A stretch of DNA of 64,000 nt, taken from NCBI GenBank assembly GCA_021014325.1, contig CM037473.1, forward strand, positions 2,866,501 to 2,930,500. The letters are read 5' to 3'. Both the position numbers and the translations under genes were made by a program. Positions 58,001-64,000 of this stretch are shown one piece after another (within the stretch, counting starts at the first letter, position 1; each line of letters starts with the position of its first letter). A model generated the notes under the pieces. It was given only the letters and a program-made list of their open reading frames with translations. It made no database searches and was not told the DNA's origin. This DNA is from Plazaster borealis (taxonomy: Eukaryota; Echinodermata; Asteroidea; Forcipulatida; Labidiasteridae).

Positions 58001-61000
58001 AAAATAGAAAACACATCTTTTTATCTTCCTGAAGTTATTTTTCTCTTCTGAGGGCCTGCGAGTATCTCTTTTGCGCAATGGGGTCTTGGCAGAATGTCAC
58101 AGCAAACATTGTAAAAACATGAACACAGTGGAAAGTTTCCTAATTTTTCGGACAATACTATATTTATCTTCCTTGTCGCAACTCTCTCAATACACAGCTC
58201 TGGTCTGTCTATTATAACATGTCCATTTATGCAATTTTAATGTAGCATAGGAATGGAAATATAACTTTAAGGGTAACCTTTTCAGCAATATGTTTTTCAT
58301 TTTACGCATTACTTCCAAAAATGTCGCCATCTTACTTCTACTAATAGGATGAATGTTGTACTGTAAGCGGCCGACGGGAAGCCACTGCACGCCTTTCTGC
58401 CAGGCACTCGACATAACAAGAATGTGGCAAATACTGTTTGCAAATATTGAAAATTATGATAGATAAATTTAGATATTTAGCTGGGCTGCAACTATTTTAC
58501 TCAAGTTAAGTTTGAGTTTAGCTTCAATTTCAACGAGAATCTTTGGAACTCATTGTAACTACCTTGAGTTGTCGCCTATCTTTCAACCCCATCCTGTAGC
58601 ATTTAAGAAGTTCGGCGTGCTTGCGTTCATCTTCGGTTTGCTTCTTGCGTTTCTTGGTCCGCTTAATAAGTTCCTAAAGGTTACAATAAAACAATGGCTT
58701 TCAAATTATCATCATCATCATCATTATTATTATCATCATAAAGGCTTTAGTTTTTCCACCAGTTGGACAAATTCCTCCTCAGAAAACTTGCATTTGCCTC
58801 TCTAACTCTGGTCCATGTAGCCGTGCCCTCGTGTGCTGTTATATCATCTCTCCATCTTCTCTTTTGCCGCCCTCTCTTTCTCTTGCCTACTCTAGGCTGC
58901 CATTCTGTCAGTTGTCTAGTCCACCTGTTGTCTTTGACCCTTGACACATGGCCTGCCCATCTCCATTTGATCTCCTTTATCTTTTCAATGATGTTTTATC
59001 TCGTATTTTGTTATGACTCTCTGTGTACATGTGTTGTTCTCAATATGTTGTTCAACTCATTTGTTGTAGTCCAAGTTTCTGCTCCATAAGTCATGGTTGT
59101 TATGATGCATTGGTTGGACACTCTTCTTCAAAGTGACATTGCTATATTAAGATAACGTTGAGCGACCTACCTCCATTTCCATTCTGATCTTCTTGTTCCG
59201 TTTCTTCTCCCTCTCTAGTTTACTCCTTGCCTCCTCGATGCAATGCTTTGCTTGCACCTCTTTCAGTAGGCGTAAATGTTTCACGGTGTCTTCCTCAAGT
59301 CGCTGCGTTAAACTGCAATAATAGATTCATTCACTCATAAACCGTAAGCCTGAAAAATTTACGCGCGATCATTAAAAAAAAAACCGCAAACTCTAAAAAC
59401 TTCCGGGTCAGAAATGACCTGGATCCGGGTCCGGTAGGGCCTGACCCATGGGTCAGTATAACCCGGAGTCTGTGTCAAAGTTGACACAAAGTTGGGTCCA
59501 ACTGACGCAGAATCCTAGTTAAAATCCTCTTTTTTTCTTTTTTTTAACCAGTTTTCGGGTCAGTCTGATCCAGAAATTAGTCAGACCCCCTGGGACCCGG
59601 AATCAGCGTGATCAATAAAATTCTAACCTGGGTGTTTTTAGAGCGTGTCGTGGCCGAGCGGATAAAAGCACCGGACTCAAGCTCTGGTGTTTCTGTTCAG
59701 CAGAGTGTGCTTTCGAGTCCCGGTCGTGACACTTTGCTTCGTCCTTCGGATGGGACGTAAAGCCGTTGGTCCCGTGTGTTGTGTAATGCACGTAAAAGAA
59801 CCCAGTGCACTTATCGTAAAGAGAAGGGGTTCGCCCGGTGTTCCTGGTTTGATATGCAGCATATTGCGCCACAGCACCTTGTAAACCATTACATGGTGCT
59901 GTAAAGGAATAGGTCTCATACTTCAAAAACGTAGCTCCACAATACCTTGCAGGAAAATACTGAATGTTGAAGCGCCTTGAGCGTCACTGAGTAACGGATA
60001 TGAGCGCTATATAAGAAGCCATTACATGCATTTTTGTCCATTCCTTTGGTTTGCTCCTCCAATAGGGGGCGGAACTTCCAACAAGCCCCCTGGATTCCAA
60101 CTGTGAATGTTCCCTCATGTTGAATGAGAAGTGAAATAATAATTACTTACCTTTGATGCTGCTCCTTGAGCAGTTTTCTCCGTCTCATCTGCACATCAAT
60201 AAGATGTTTGTCGTGCGGGCTAAGTTCCTCTCTGTTACTCCATTCTTGTCGCTGACGTTCGCGGTCTCGGCGTTCCCTCTCTGCCTGTAATGGTTAACGG
60301 AACAGGGCCCAATTTCACAGAGAAAATATTAGTTAGAAAGTTTCTGCTAATCAAAAATAAGCAGGATAACCGTCACAGATCGTACTTGTGACATGGTAGT
60401 TTGAATGGTACTCTGGTAAGCATAATTTTGTTGTGCTTAGCTACCGGTACTTTCTGTGCTTAAACAGTTCTATGAAATTGGGTCCCGGTGTTAATTCCAT
60501 TGAGCTGCTTAAGCAGAACATATTACTTAGAAAGTTTCTGCTAAGCAAAAAATAAGCAGAATACCAGTCACAGATCGTATAATGTGACACGGTAGTTTGG
60601 CTGGTAACATTATTCTGGTAAGCATAATTTTGTTGTGCTTAGCTAATTTGTTTGTTTAAGCAGCTCTATGAAATAGGGACCAGTTTAATAGAGCTGCTTA
60701 AGAACAAAAAGTCGCTAAGCACAAACAGACAATTTTGCTTACCAGAGTATAGGTTACCAGCCAAACTGTCATGTCACAAGAACCATTTGTGAATGGTATC
60801 CTGCTTCATTTTGCTGAGCAGAAAATGTTTAACACTATTGTCTTCTTAATTGCCATCAATTTTAAAGTGATGAATATTGTGTTTACAAACTTTGAAATAA
60901 AAAAATAACTGTTTACACAATTTTTGTATTCAGAAATAATATAATGGCTCTGACATAGCGCACATACTGTAACAACCGAAATCAGCTGTTTCGTTTTTTT

Positions 61001-63917
61001 AGGTTTTCATAAACAGTTTTCTCGAATATGACTTCATTTCAAAGGGAAATATTTCAGAGAAAATTGTTGTATAGATATGAACTGCTTAATCAATAAGCTT
61101 TCAGACTAAAATTTAAACAATTATGTTTTGTTGTCCTTACCAATTCTGTATAATACCTTTCACTTGATTGATGTTCCATTTGATTCGTGTTATAATACTT
61201 ACGGTTCTTTTTCGACCATGTGCAAGTTTCTCAATATGGATACGTTTCAGATACTGATGATACTCGTTGAACTCTTTGAGGGTACAAACAACCTAGCACG
61301 AACACAAAACAATCGTACAGTCTAAACAATTTTCAAATCGCTCTTCCTTACCCCTCAATCTAACAACAAACTCCCAGGTCAGAATGGTGAAACCTGTGAA
61401 AGTTAAAGTTCATTCGGTCATCGGAGTCACTATAAAAAAGCCCCCCCCCCCCCTAAAATAAAAAAATAAAATGTTTTCACTGTTTTCAAACATCGGATTT
61501 TGGACTCGCGAGATCAAAAACTAACTATTTTGTATTCATTTCTCAAATAATAGCAATTCTCTGGCAAATTTCAGGCGGGAAGTTTTCCACCATGAACATC
61601 TTTCAAACCATAAGTTATGTGTAAATATGTGAACATTAATTTATATTTTCAATCTTACACATGTTAAAAGCATAAAGCATTTATTATTTTTTTCTTTTTG
61701 CTACCATTAAATGTTTGTATTTTGTTTTAAGCATTCTTAGTGAAAGAAGCCGTTCAGTTTTAAATTGCGGCAAGCATAACTTCAAGAAGCATTGAGCAAA
61801 TTCGAGTGCGCACCACGGTTAACTTATATTAAAGGTTAACTATTTTGACTCGAACCCAGGCTGGTCGACCATTGGTTGACTACTGTGGTGGTCGACAATT
61901 TGGAACCAGCCTCGGGACCATGGTTTCTTCCCTGGTCTCTGTAGCCATGTTTCATGCTAACCCGTGTAAAGCACAGAAGGGAACCAGTGACAATATAGCA
62001 AAATGGCGGATGACAATGGAAATGTTGAAGACCGTACCGATGGTTGACTAGACTTCCAAACGAGTCGTTCGAGTGAATACATCACTGCGCATGTACGTTT
62101 CTAGACAGTGGTCGAGCGGGTCGACTAAAAATGTGCGCACTCAAACTTGCTCATTGTGTGAGATTTTATGTATGGTTGTTCTTTCTTTTTCTTCTCCTTC
62201 TTTCAAAATGTCCGTAAATTAATTTAAAATGAAAATATTCTGCCCTTTATACCTTTCCTTCTGGAGTGATGAACTTTTTCGTAACCAAATCTTTGAACGA
62301 TGCTGATTGGTTGTAATGGGTCTTAAGATGGGGGTCGTGAAGGCATCTGTACTGGCTGTTCAGACCCTCGGCACTCGGGTCAAATTCAAGATCACTCGGA
62401 CTTTGGTATAGCTGTGGAAATAAGATGTTCCAAGTTTGTTGAAAAGTTGAGGGCCGTTACTGGTAGATAAAAATATATATAATAATAATAATAATGGAGT
62501 CTTGTAAAGCGCCGGTATCCGCCAAAAAGGGAGCTCATGGTGCTCGCTCATGATAAAAAAAAACAGTTCAAAAGAAGGGGACTGAAATAAGTATGTTGAA
62601 AATCACTGGTCAACATTTACTTCAAAAAGATGAGTTTTGAGTGCAGTTTTAAATGATGATGTTGTTTTAGCAGTCCTGATGTAGTAAGGAAAACTATTCC
62701 ACACTTAAATATGAAAATATGAAAATGTTTCTGTTTTTGAGGTTTTTATTTCTTATTTGCAGGACGGTGAAACATTATTATAATATGAAGAAAATTGTAT
62801 GTTCATTTTAAATTTTAATATAAACTATAAACTGAAATCAGTCTTTAAAAATGCATTAAGTGAATAACTAACAATATATTTATTTTATCTGTCTTTTAAG
62901 CGTCTTCAGCGACATGTCACGTGAGGAAAATTAACAAGCAAGCAAGTTTGTCCAAGCAATCTACAAGAATAATAATTATCATTCATCATTCACATTTTAA
63001 AGGTTTTTTTTATACAGGATTGGTAGAGCTGACAAAATAGTCGCAGACAGTGTTTATGTTTTGTGTGTGGGTGTGTGTGTGTGTGAAATAAGAAACCTGT
63101 GAAAATTTGGGGTTAATCTGTGTGAGTCAGGAGTAAATAGTGAAAAACCATGCACATTATTATCTAAACACATTGTCCTTAATTTTGGTTGTAACAACCG
63201 AAATCGGCTGTTCCGTGTTTGAAGGTTTTCAGATACAGTTTTTTCGAATATTATGACTTCATTTCAGAGAGAAAGATTGGACAGATAAAGGGTTTCAGCA
63301 TGAACTTCAGAATCAGTGAGCTTCTCAGACTATAAAATTAAAACAATGATGGTTTTTCCTTACCAATCGTGTATAGGCCTAATCCCTTTAACTTTCACGT
63401 CTCAAAAAATAGTTTGTTTTAAATGTTTTAATTGTGTTCGAAAAAACGTCCTTTATATGCCAACAAGAAAGAGTTGCTTTTGCATGTGGTGGTTGCCTCC
63501 AGATTGCCTCTTAGGACAAAGGTTTAGTAATCATATGGTAGATTAATTTTAATTGTACAAATCTATTCCAAAATTTATGTTCATTTTATGTTATTGAAAT
63601 GCCTCATACGTGATCTCTGTCTTCCTCTGGCACGTCAAACTAGTGCCGCCATTCCAAGTTAGTAATACAGTGTGCCGACTCACCTTTTCTCCAAGTCCAG
63701 TTGTGTACAATGTGATTTTCCCCTTGGGAGCAGGTATCATCGGGAGCTTGCTATACATGGGAGTGTTTAACATCCATGCCGGGATGGGAGGCATGGAGAT
63801 CGGACTCTTCCCACCGGCCAAGACCGAGAGATATCCGTCAGGCTCCTTAACCTTGAGCTTGGCTGGAAGGTCCCGTTTCGGCAACCTGAACGAGGTAGCG
63901 GTGTCCGTCTTGCTCAT
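45837..63917 (-). CDS. FSIP2: FSIP2-like gene, whole coding span (16 exons, 2,371 aa)
   Basis: Reading the minus strand, sixteen exons join with matching phase at all fifteen GT-AG introns to a 7,116-nt frame. The N-terminus carries the conserved FSIP2 signatures KLPMIP, LYTTGLGEK, NSQYRCLHDPHLKTHY and VVCTLKEFNEYHQYL. Residues 162-384 are basic, charged helix (probable coiled coil). Residues 651-981 are an eleven-unit AKAP-like helix array; the rest is acidic and Ser/Thr-rich disorder. Mammalian FSIP2 is about 6,900 residues and resides in the sperm-tail fibrous sheath, where it associates with AKAP4. A role in scaffolding kinase in the sperm flagellum is inferred from that. Exons 13-16 are linked to the rest only by phase and splice sites. 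A cDNA could move small exons, and an upstream non-coding exon lies outside the window. Confidence 0.85.
46867..46916 (-). CDS. FSIP2: FSIP2-like exon 15 (residues 2284-2300)
   Basis: A 50-nt exon with acceptor CTCGAGCAG|AAAAGA and donor GTCGG|GTATGT. Encodes KRTSSSEGGSKTNAHV. It is accepted because its phase (0 in, 2 out) is exactly what exons 14 and 16 require; small exons are otherwise easy to misplace. Confidence 0.65.
47287..48819 (-). CDS. FSIP2: FSIP2-like exon 14 (residues 1773-2283)
   Basis: Acceptor TTTATTACAG|CCTTGT, donor GGA|GTAAGT (strong), phase 0. Ser/Thr/Pro-rich. SVRLIKV(T/S)PA occurs twice (about residues 1922 and 1957), and KSVISAVIDRLSRMFSG (2194-2213) echoes the exon 13 motif. 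Without splicing, the frame runs 37 codons more through LFFFWLIEIRRIFDRV to a stop at 47173. Confidence 0.8.
49225..49386 (+). mobile_element. MITE family F, copy 2 (intron 13)
   Basis: AAGACCTTAAGCGTATGACG at the left and GATGCATAAGGTCTT at the right. The interior matches 7806-7955. Confidence 0.7.
49387..49566. mobile_element. MITE family E, copy 4 (intron 13)
   Basis: TCAAGCAGCAAAAAATGC at the left to TTAAGCAACTCTATGGAACT and GGCCC at the right. It abuts MITE F directly. Confidence 0.7.
49914..50990 (-). CDS. FSIP2: FSIP2-like exon 13 (residues 1414-1772)
   Basis: Acceptor CTGACACAG|GTACAC, donor GAC|GTAAGC, phase 0. Low-complexity, Ser/Thr/Glu-rich and probably disordered, except for SRSMIGAVISRISSIFSRK (residues 1527-1546) and a basic end KRQRGRKKKSK. 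The phase fits exons 12 and 14. Confidence 0.78.
51030..51215. mobile_element. MITE family L, copy 1 (intron 12)
   Basis: AAGTTGCGACATAGAGGGACC at the left and GCAAGTTGTCGCAACTCGC at the right, with ATTTTCGGTCCAAATG and its mirror inside. It lies just upstream of exon 13's acceptor. Confidence 0.7.
52016..53014 (-). CDS. FSIP2: FSIP2-like exon 12 (residues 1081-1413)
   Basis: Acceptor TCTTTTAG|GGAGCA, donor AAG|GTAGAT, phase 0. It opens with another amphipathic stretch QAQIVVKLVFSSVLAYL, then an acidic, histidine-rich region (SESDESDPDGEDVGEDEIIG; SHPHHEEHDHMYG). If the donor is ignored a stop follows four codons later, so an isoform ending here is possible. Confidence 0.85.
53537..55323 (-). 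CDS. FSIP2: FSIP2-like exon 11 (residues 485-1080), AKAP-like helix array
   Basis: Acceptor CCTTACAG|CCTTTT, donor GAG|GTTTGT. It opens with a hydrophobic segment SLELAVLFGDHYDSF and two divergent helices (FIASSRDLVGNIFHALEAE; RVARLVVSTILNGAKEQI). Then come eleven close tandem copies of S-S-L-L-A-x-x-V-V-x-D-A-I-x-x-V-x-x-x-L, one more decayed copy (LKARAVVSDIIYKR), and a proline-rich tail TPPPSPAG. The antisense frame of 296 codons here is a shadow. Confidence 0.9.
53834..54826 (-). repeat. Eleven tandem AKAP-like amphipathic helices
   Basis: Repeat cores include LLARAVVSDAIRNVVREL, ILAEEVVWDAIRSVTSQL, VIAERVVSDAIKEAARQL, LLAEDLAFTAIKNATEQL, IIAEAVAADAIKNVMRQL, LLAQAVTNNTLQKVTRQL and KLAQAIADDVLKTAKEQL. 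Spacing is 27-36 residues. The hydrophobic pattern fits the classic PKA RII-binding helix of A-kinase anchoring proteins (A-x-x-I/V-V-x-x-A-I/V). Early units carry SDAI, later ones NDTL, suggesting growth by stepwise duplication. Confidence 0.85.
55445..55604 (-). CDS. FSIP2: FSIP2-like exon 10 (residues 432-485)
   Basis: Acceptor TTGCATTAG|ATGAAT, donor CAAG|GTATTA, phase 1. Acidic (ILEEVDEDDLDTEITEEQ). It begins with an ATG, so a short alternative promoter product starting here is possible, but nothing else supports it. Confidence 0.8.
56068..56424 (+). mobile_element. MITE family B, copy 7 (intron 9)
   Basis: TTAAAGGCACTAAACACGTT at the left; the right end stops at CATTATCAAACAA. It runs to within about 80 bp of exon 9's donor. 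Confidence 0.8.
56503..56645 (-). CDS. FSIP2: FSIP2-like exon 9 (residues 384-431)
   Basis: Acceptor CTAACACAG|GTGGTC, donor CTT|GTAAGA. Encodes GGRRRRHHARHGLGG and a better-conserved-looking YALERIKLSPANGVWKFDER. The basic run could contact nucleic acid, tubulin or acidic partners; this is not tested. Confidence 0.82.
56836..56975 (+). mobile_element. tRNA-derived SINE, type 3 (intron 8)
   Basis: A-box-like GGTTTAGGTGGCAAGACAT, anticodon-like CTCTAGAAT, B box GTGGGTTCGAATCCCACC, then GCCTGTGGA and TTTTTTCCACAGGACTCGG. It has no CCA-like tRNA end and is part of a repeat family. Confidence 0.75.
57073..57204 (-). CDS. FSIP2: FSIP2-like exon 8 (residues 340-384)
   Basis: Acceptor CCATTTTAG|CCACAT, donor ACAG|GTATCT, phase 1 at both ends. 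Encodes FQHIRDTRAEQLQQQEVKI and a basic LEKKLKIVRNLFEERRRRQ. Confidence 0.82.
57240..57545. mobile_element. MITE family L, copy 2 (intron 7)
   Basis: GACAAACCCGAGAGCTGTGTATTGAGAG at the left and ACTCCCTCGATACACAGCTCTG at the right. Inner arms are ATTTTCGGTCCAAATG and GGACCGAAAATGG. A short piece recurs at 58172-58235. The left arm is duplicated. Confidence 0.75.
57725..57872 (-). CDS. FSIP2: FSIP2-like exon 7 (residues 291-340)
   Basis: Acceptor ACGTGCAG|TTGGAG, donor CTCT|GTGAGT, phase 1. Encodes LEDQWNRHKRIRDKRL and ISTRERIVADQRSRQL. Confidence 0.85.
58563..58673 (-). CDS. FSIP2: FSIP2-like exon 6 (residues 254-290)
   Basis: Acceptor CCTTTAG|GAACTT, donor AAG|GTAGTT (weak). Encodes ELIKRTKKRKKQTEDERKHA and KDRRQLK. 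It continues the charged helix without a phase break. Confidence 0.8.
58710..58741. repeat. (ATC/ATT)n microsatellite
   Basis: ATCATCATCATCATTATTAT-type run in intron 5, immediately before the LINE remnant. Confidence 0.9.
58745..59150 (-). pseudogene. 5'-truncated LINE, RT C-terminal end (intron 5)
   Basis: Minus-strand frames read SVQPMHHNNHDLWSR and, one base shifted, CIITTMTYGAETW, then a broken stretch, then IKWRWAGHVSRVKDNRWT and GKRKRGRQKRRWRDDI. The TYGAETW...WAGHV-x-R...GRQKRRW pattern is common at the C-terminus of many non-LTR retrotransposon polymerases. Stops and a frameshift show it is dead. Confidence 0.85.
59171..59312 (-). CDS. FSIP2: FSIP2-like exon 5 (residues 206-253)
   Basis: Acceptor TATTGCAG|TTTAAC, donor GAG|GTAGGT. 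Encodes TQRLEEDTVKHLRLLKEVQ and KLEREKKRNKKIRMEME, strongly helical and basic. Confidence 0.85.
59392..59643. mobile_element. Family M, full copy (intron 4)
   Basis: CTCTAAAAACTTCCGGGTCAG at the left and CTGGGTGTTTTTAGAG at the right. The interior alternates GGGTCAG and CTGACCC. It abuts the SINE at 59641. Confidence 0.7.
59641..60031 (+). mobile_element. tRNA-derived SINE, type 5, full length (intron 4)
   Basis: GTGTCGTGGCCGAGCGGATA head, B-box-like TTTCGAGTCCCGGTCG, CCTTCGGATGGGACGTAAAG, GCACGTAAAAGAACCCAG, then a 3' end TATGAGCGCTATATAAGAAG. That tail is shared by many animal SINEs and their partner LINEs. Confidence 0.85.
60151..60284 (-). CDS. FSIP2: FSIP2-like exon 4 (residues 162-206)
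   Basis: Acceptor ATTACAG|GCAGAG, donor CAAAG|GTAAGT. Highly charged (AERERRDRERQRQEW, then MRRRKLLKEQHQ). Ends after two bases of a serine codon completed by exon 5. Confidence 0.85.
60303..60840. mobile_element. Three tandem MITE family E copies (intron 3)
   Basis: Units at about 60303-60486, 60489-60681 and 60682-60830, all in series. Each contains ACCAGTCACAGATCGTA-like and GTAAGCATAATTTTGTTGTG blocks. The third is in the opposite sense. They fill much of the intron between exons 3 and 4. Confidence 0.75.
61203..61292 (-). CDS. FSIP2: FSIP2-like exon 3 (residues 132-161)
   Basis: Acceptor GTGCTAG|GTTGTT, donor ACC|GTAAGT, phase 0 at both ends. Encodes VVCTLKEFNEYHQYLKR, matching the conserved VVC-x-L-x-E-x-N-x-Y-x-QYL segment of FSIP2. 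Confidence 0.9.
61380..61665 (+). mobile_element. MITE family D, partial (intron 2)
   Basis: ACCTGTGAAAGTTAAAGTTC, CATCGGATTTTGGACTCGCG, TCAAACCATAAGTTATGTG and AATCTTACACATG follow the family D order. The terminal TTAA ends are lost. Confidence 0.55.
61792..62153. mobile_element. MITE family K in intron 2
   Basis: TTGAGCAAATTCGAGTGCGCAC and GTGCGCACTCAAACTTGCTC form the ends. The interior repeats GGTCGAC and its complement. It is 362 bp with no coding role; the frame at 61845-62051 is incidental. Confidence 0.8.
62253..62411 (-). CDS. FSIP2: FSIP2-like exon 2 (residues 79-131)
   Basis: Acceptor TTTCCACAG|CTATAC, donor AAG|GTATAA, both phase 0. It encodes LYQSPSDLEFDP and NSQYRCLHDPHLKTHY, the most diagnostic FSIP2 block, then KKFITPEGK. 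Confidence 0.92.
62996..63395 (+). mobile_element. MITE family D-related copy (intron 1)
   Basis: TTTTAAAGGTTTTTTTTATACAGGATTGG at the left and CCAATCGTGTATAGGCCTAA...CCCTTTAA at the right, with a (GT)n run at 63065-63085 and AACAACCGAAATCGGCTGTT near 63190. The latter also occurs at 60970. Confidence 0.6.
63684..63917 (-). CDS. FSIP2: FSIP2-like exon 1 (residues 1-78)
   Basis: ATG at 63915-63917 is the first in frame after a TAG at 63984-63986, so it is the likely start. The peptide includes PPIPAWML, then MYSKLPMIP and LYTTGLGEK, the conserved opening of FSIP2 proteins. It ends AAG|GTGAGT, phase 0. Confidence 0.88.
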
Positions 63918-64000
63918 CTTTGACTTTGAAGTTTGAGACCCGTGATCTGATTCAAGTAACAGCTTGCAAAGTTGCCTGCCTTCCTAACCAACCATGAAGT

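Overview
This window is animal nuclear DNA, most likely from an echinoderm and probably a sea star. Two protein-coding genes can be supported. Both are animal gene families. One has 16 exons with GT-AG introns, and the rest of the sequence is packed with short inverted-repeat transposons and tRNA-derived SINEs. The sea-star assignment rests on general familiarity with the repeat style and is an inference. Nothing bacterial, viral or CRISPR-like was seen.

Layout. Positions 1-1,185 hold two copies of a palindromic MITE. At 1.77-2.52 kb (minus) lies an uninterrupted Ras-like GTPase of the RASL10A/B family ending in the CAAX box CAIM. At 3.64-4.03 kb there is a TTAGGG telomere-type array enclosed by about 82-bp inverted repeats. 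From 4 to 45 kb no confident gene is seen. The stretch is a patchwork of at least five MITE families (called A-E here, plus several rarer ones), at least four SINE types, a LINE fragment, minisatellites at 14.3, 29.1 and 35.0 kb, and a 327-bp tandem duplication at 17 kb. One weak candidate exon for a secreted protein lies at 10.6-10.9 kb.

From 63.92 kb down to 45.84 kb (minus) is one large gene. I reconstructed it by hand as 16 coding exons whose splice phases all agree, giving a predicted protein of 2,371 residues. Its first three exons match the conserved N-terminus of fibrous sheath-interacting protein 2 (FSIP2), a sperm-flagellum protein of mammals. Exon 11 encodes eleven tandem copies of an amphipathic helix of about 27-36 residues that looks like the PKA-regulatory-subunit (RII) docking helix of AKAPs, plus weaker copies on either side. 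Exons 13 and 14 each carry one copy of a second, unnamed helix motif. The introns contain MITEs, SINEs and a 5'-truncated LINE.

The two genes have no evident functional link. The most interesting signals are the multi-helix AKAP-like array, the telomeric array inside an inverted-repeat element, and a set of nested or abutting TTAA-flanked MITEs that record their own target-site rules, including an empty/filled site pair within the window.
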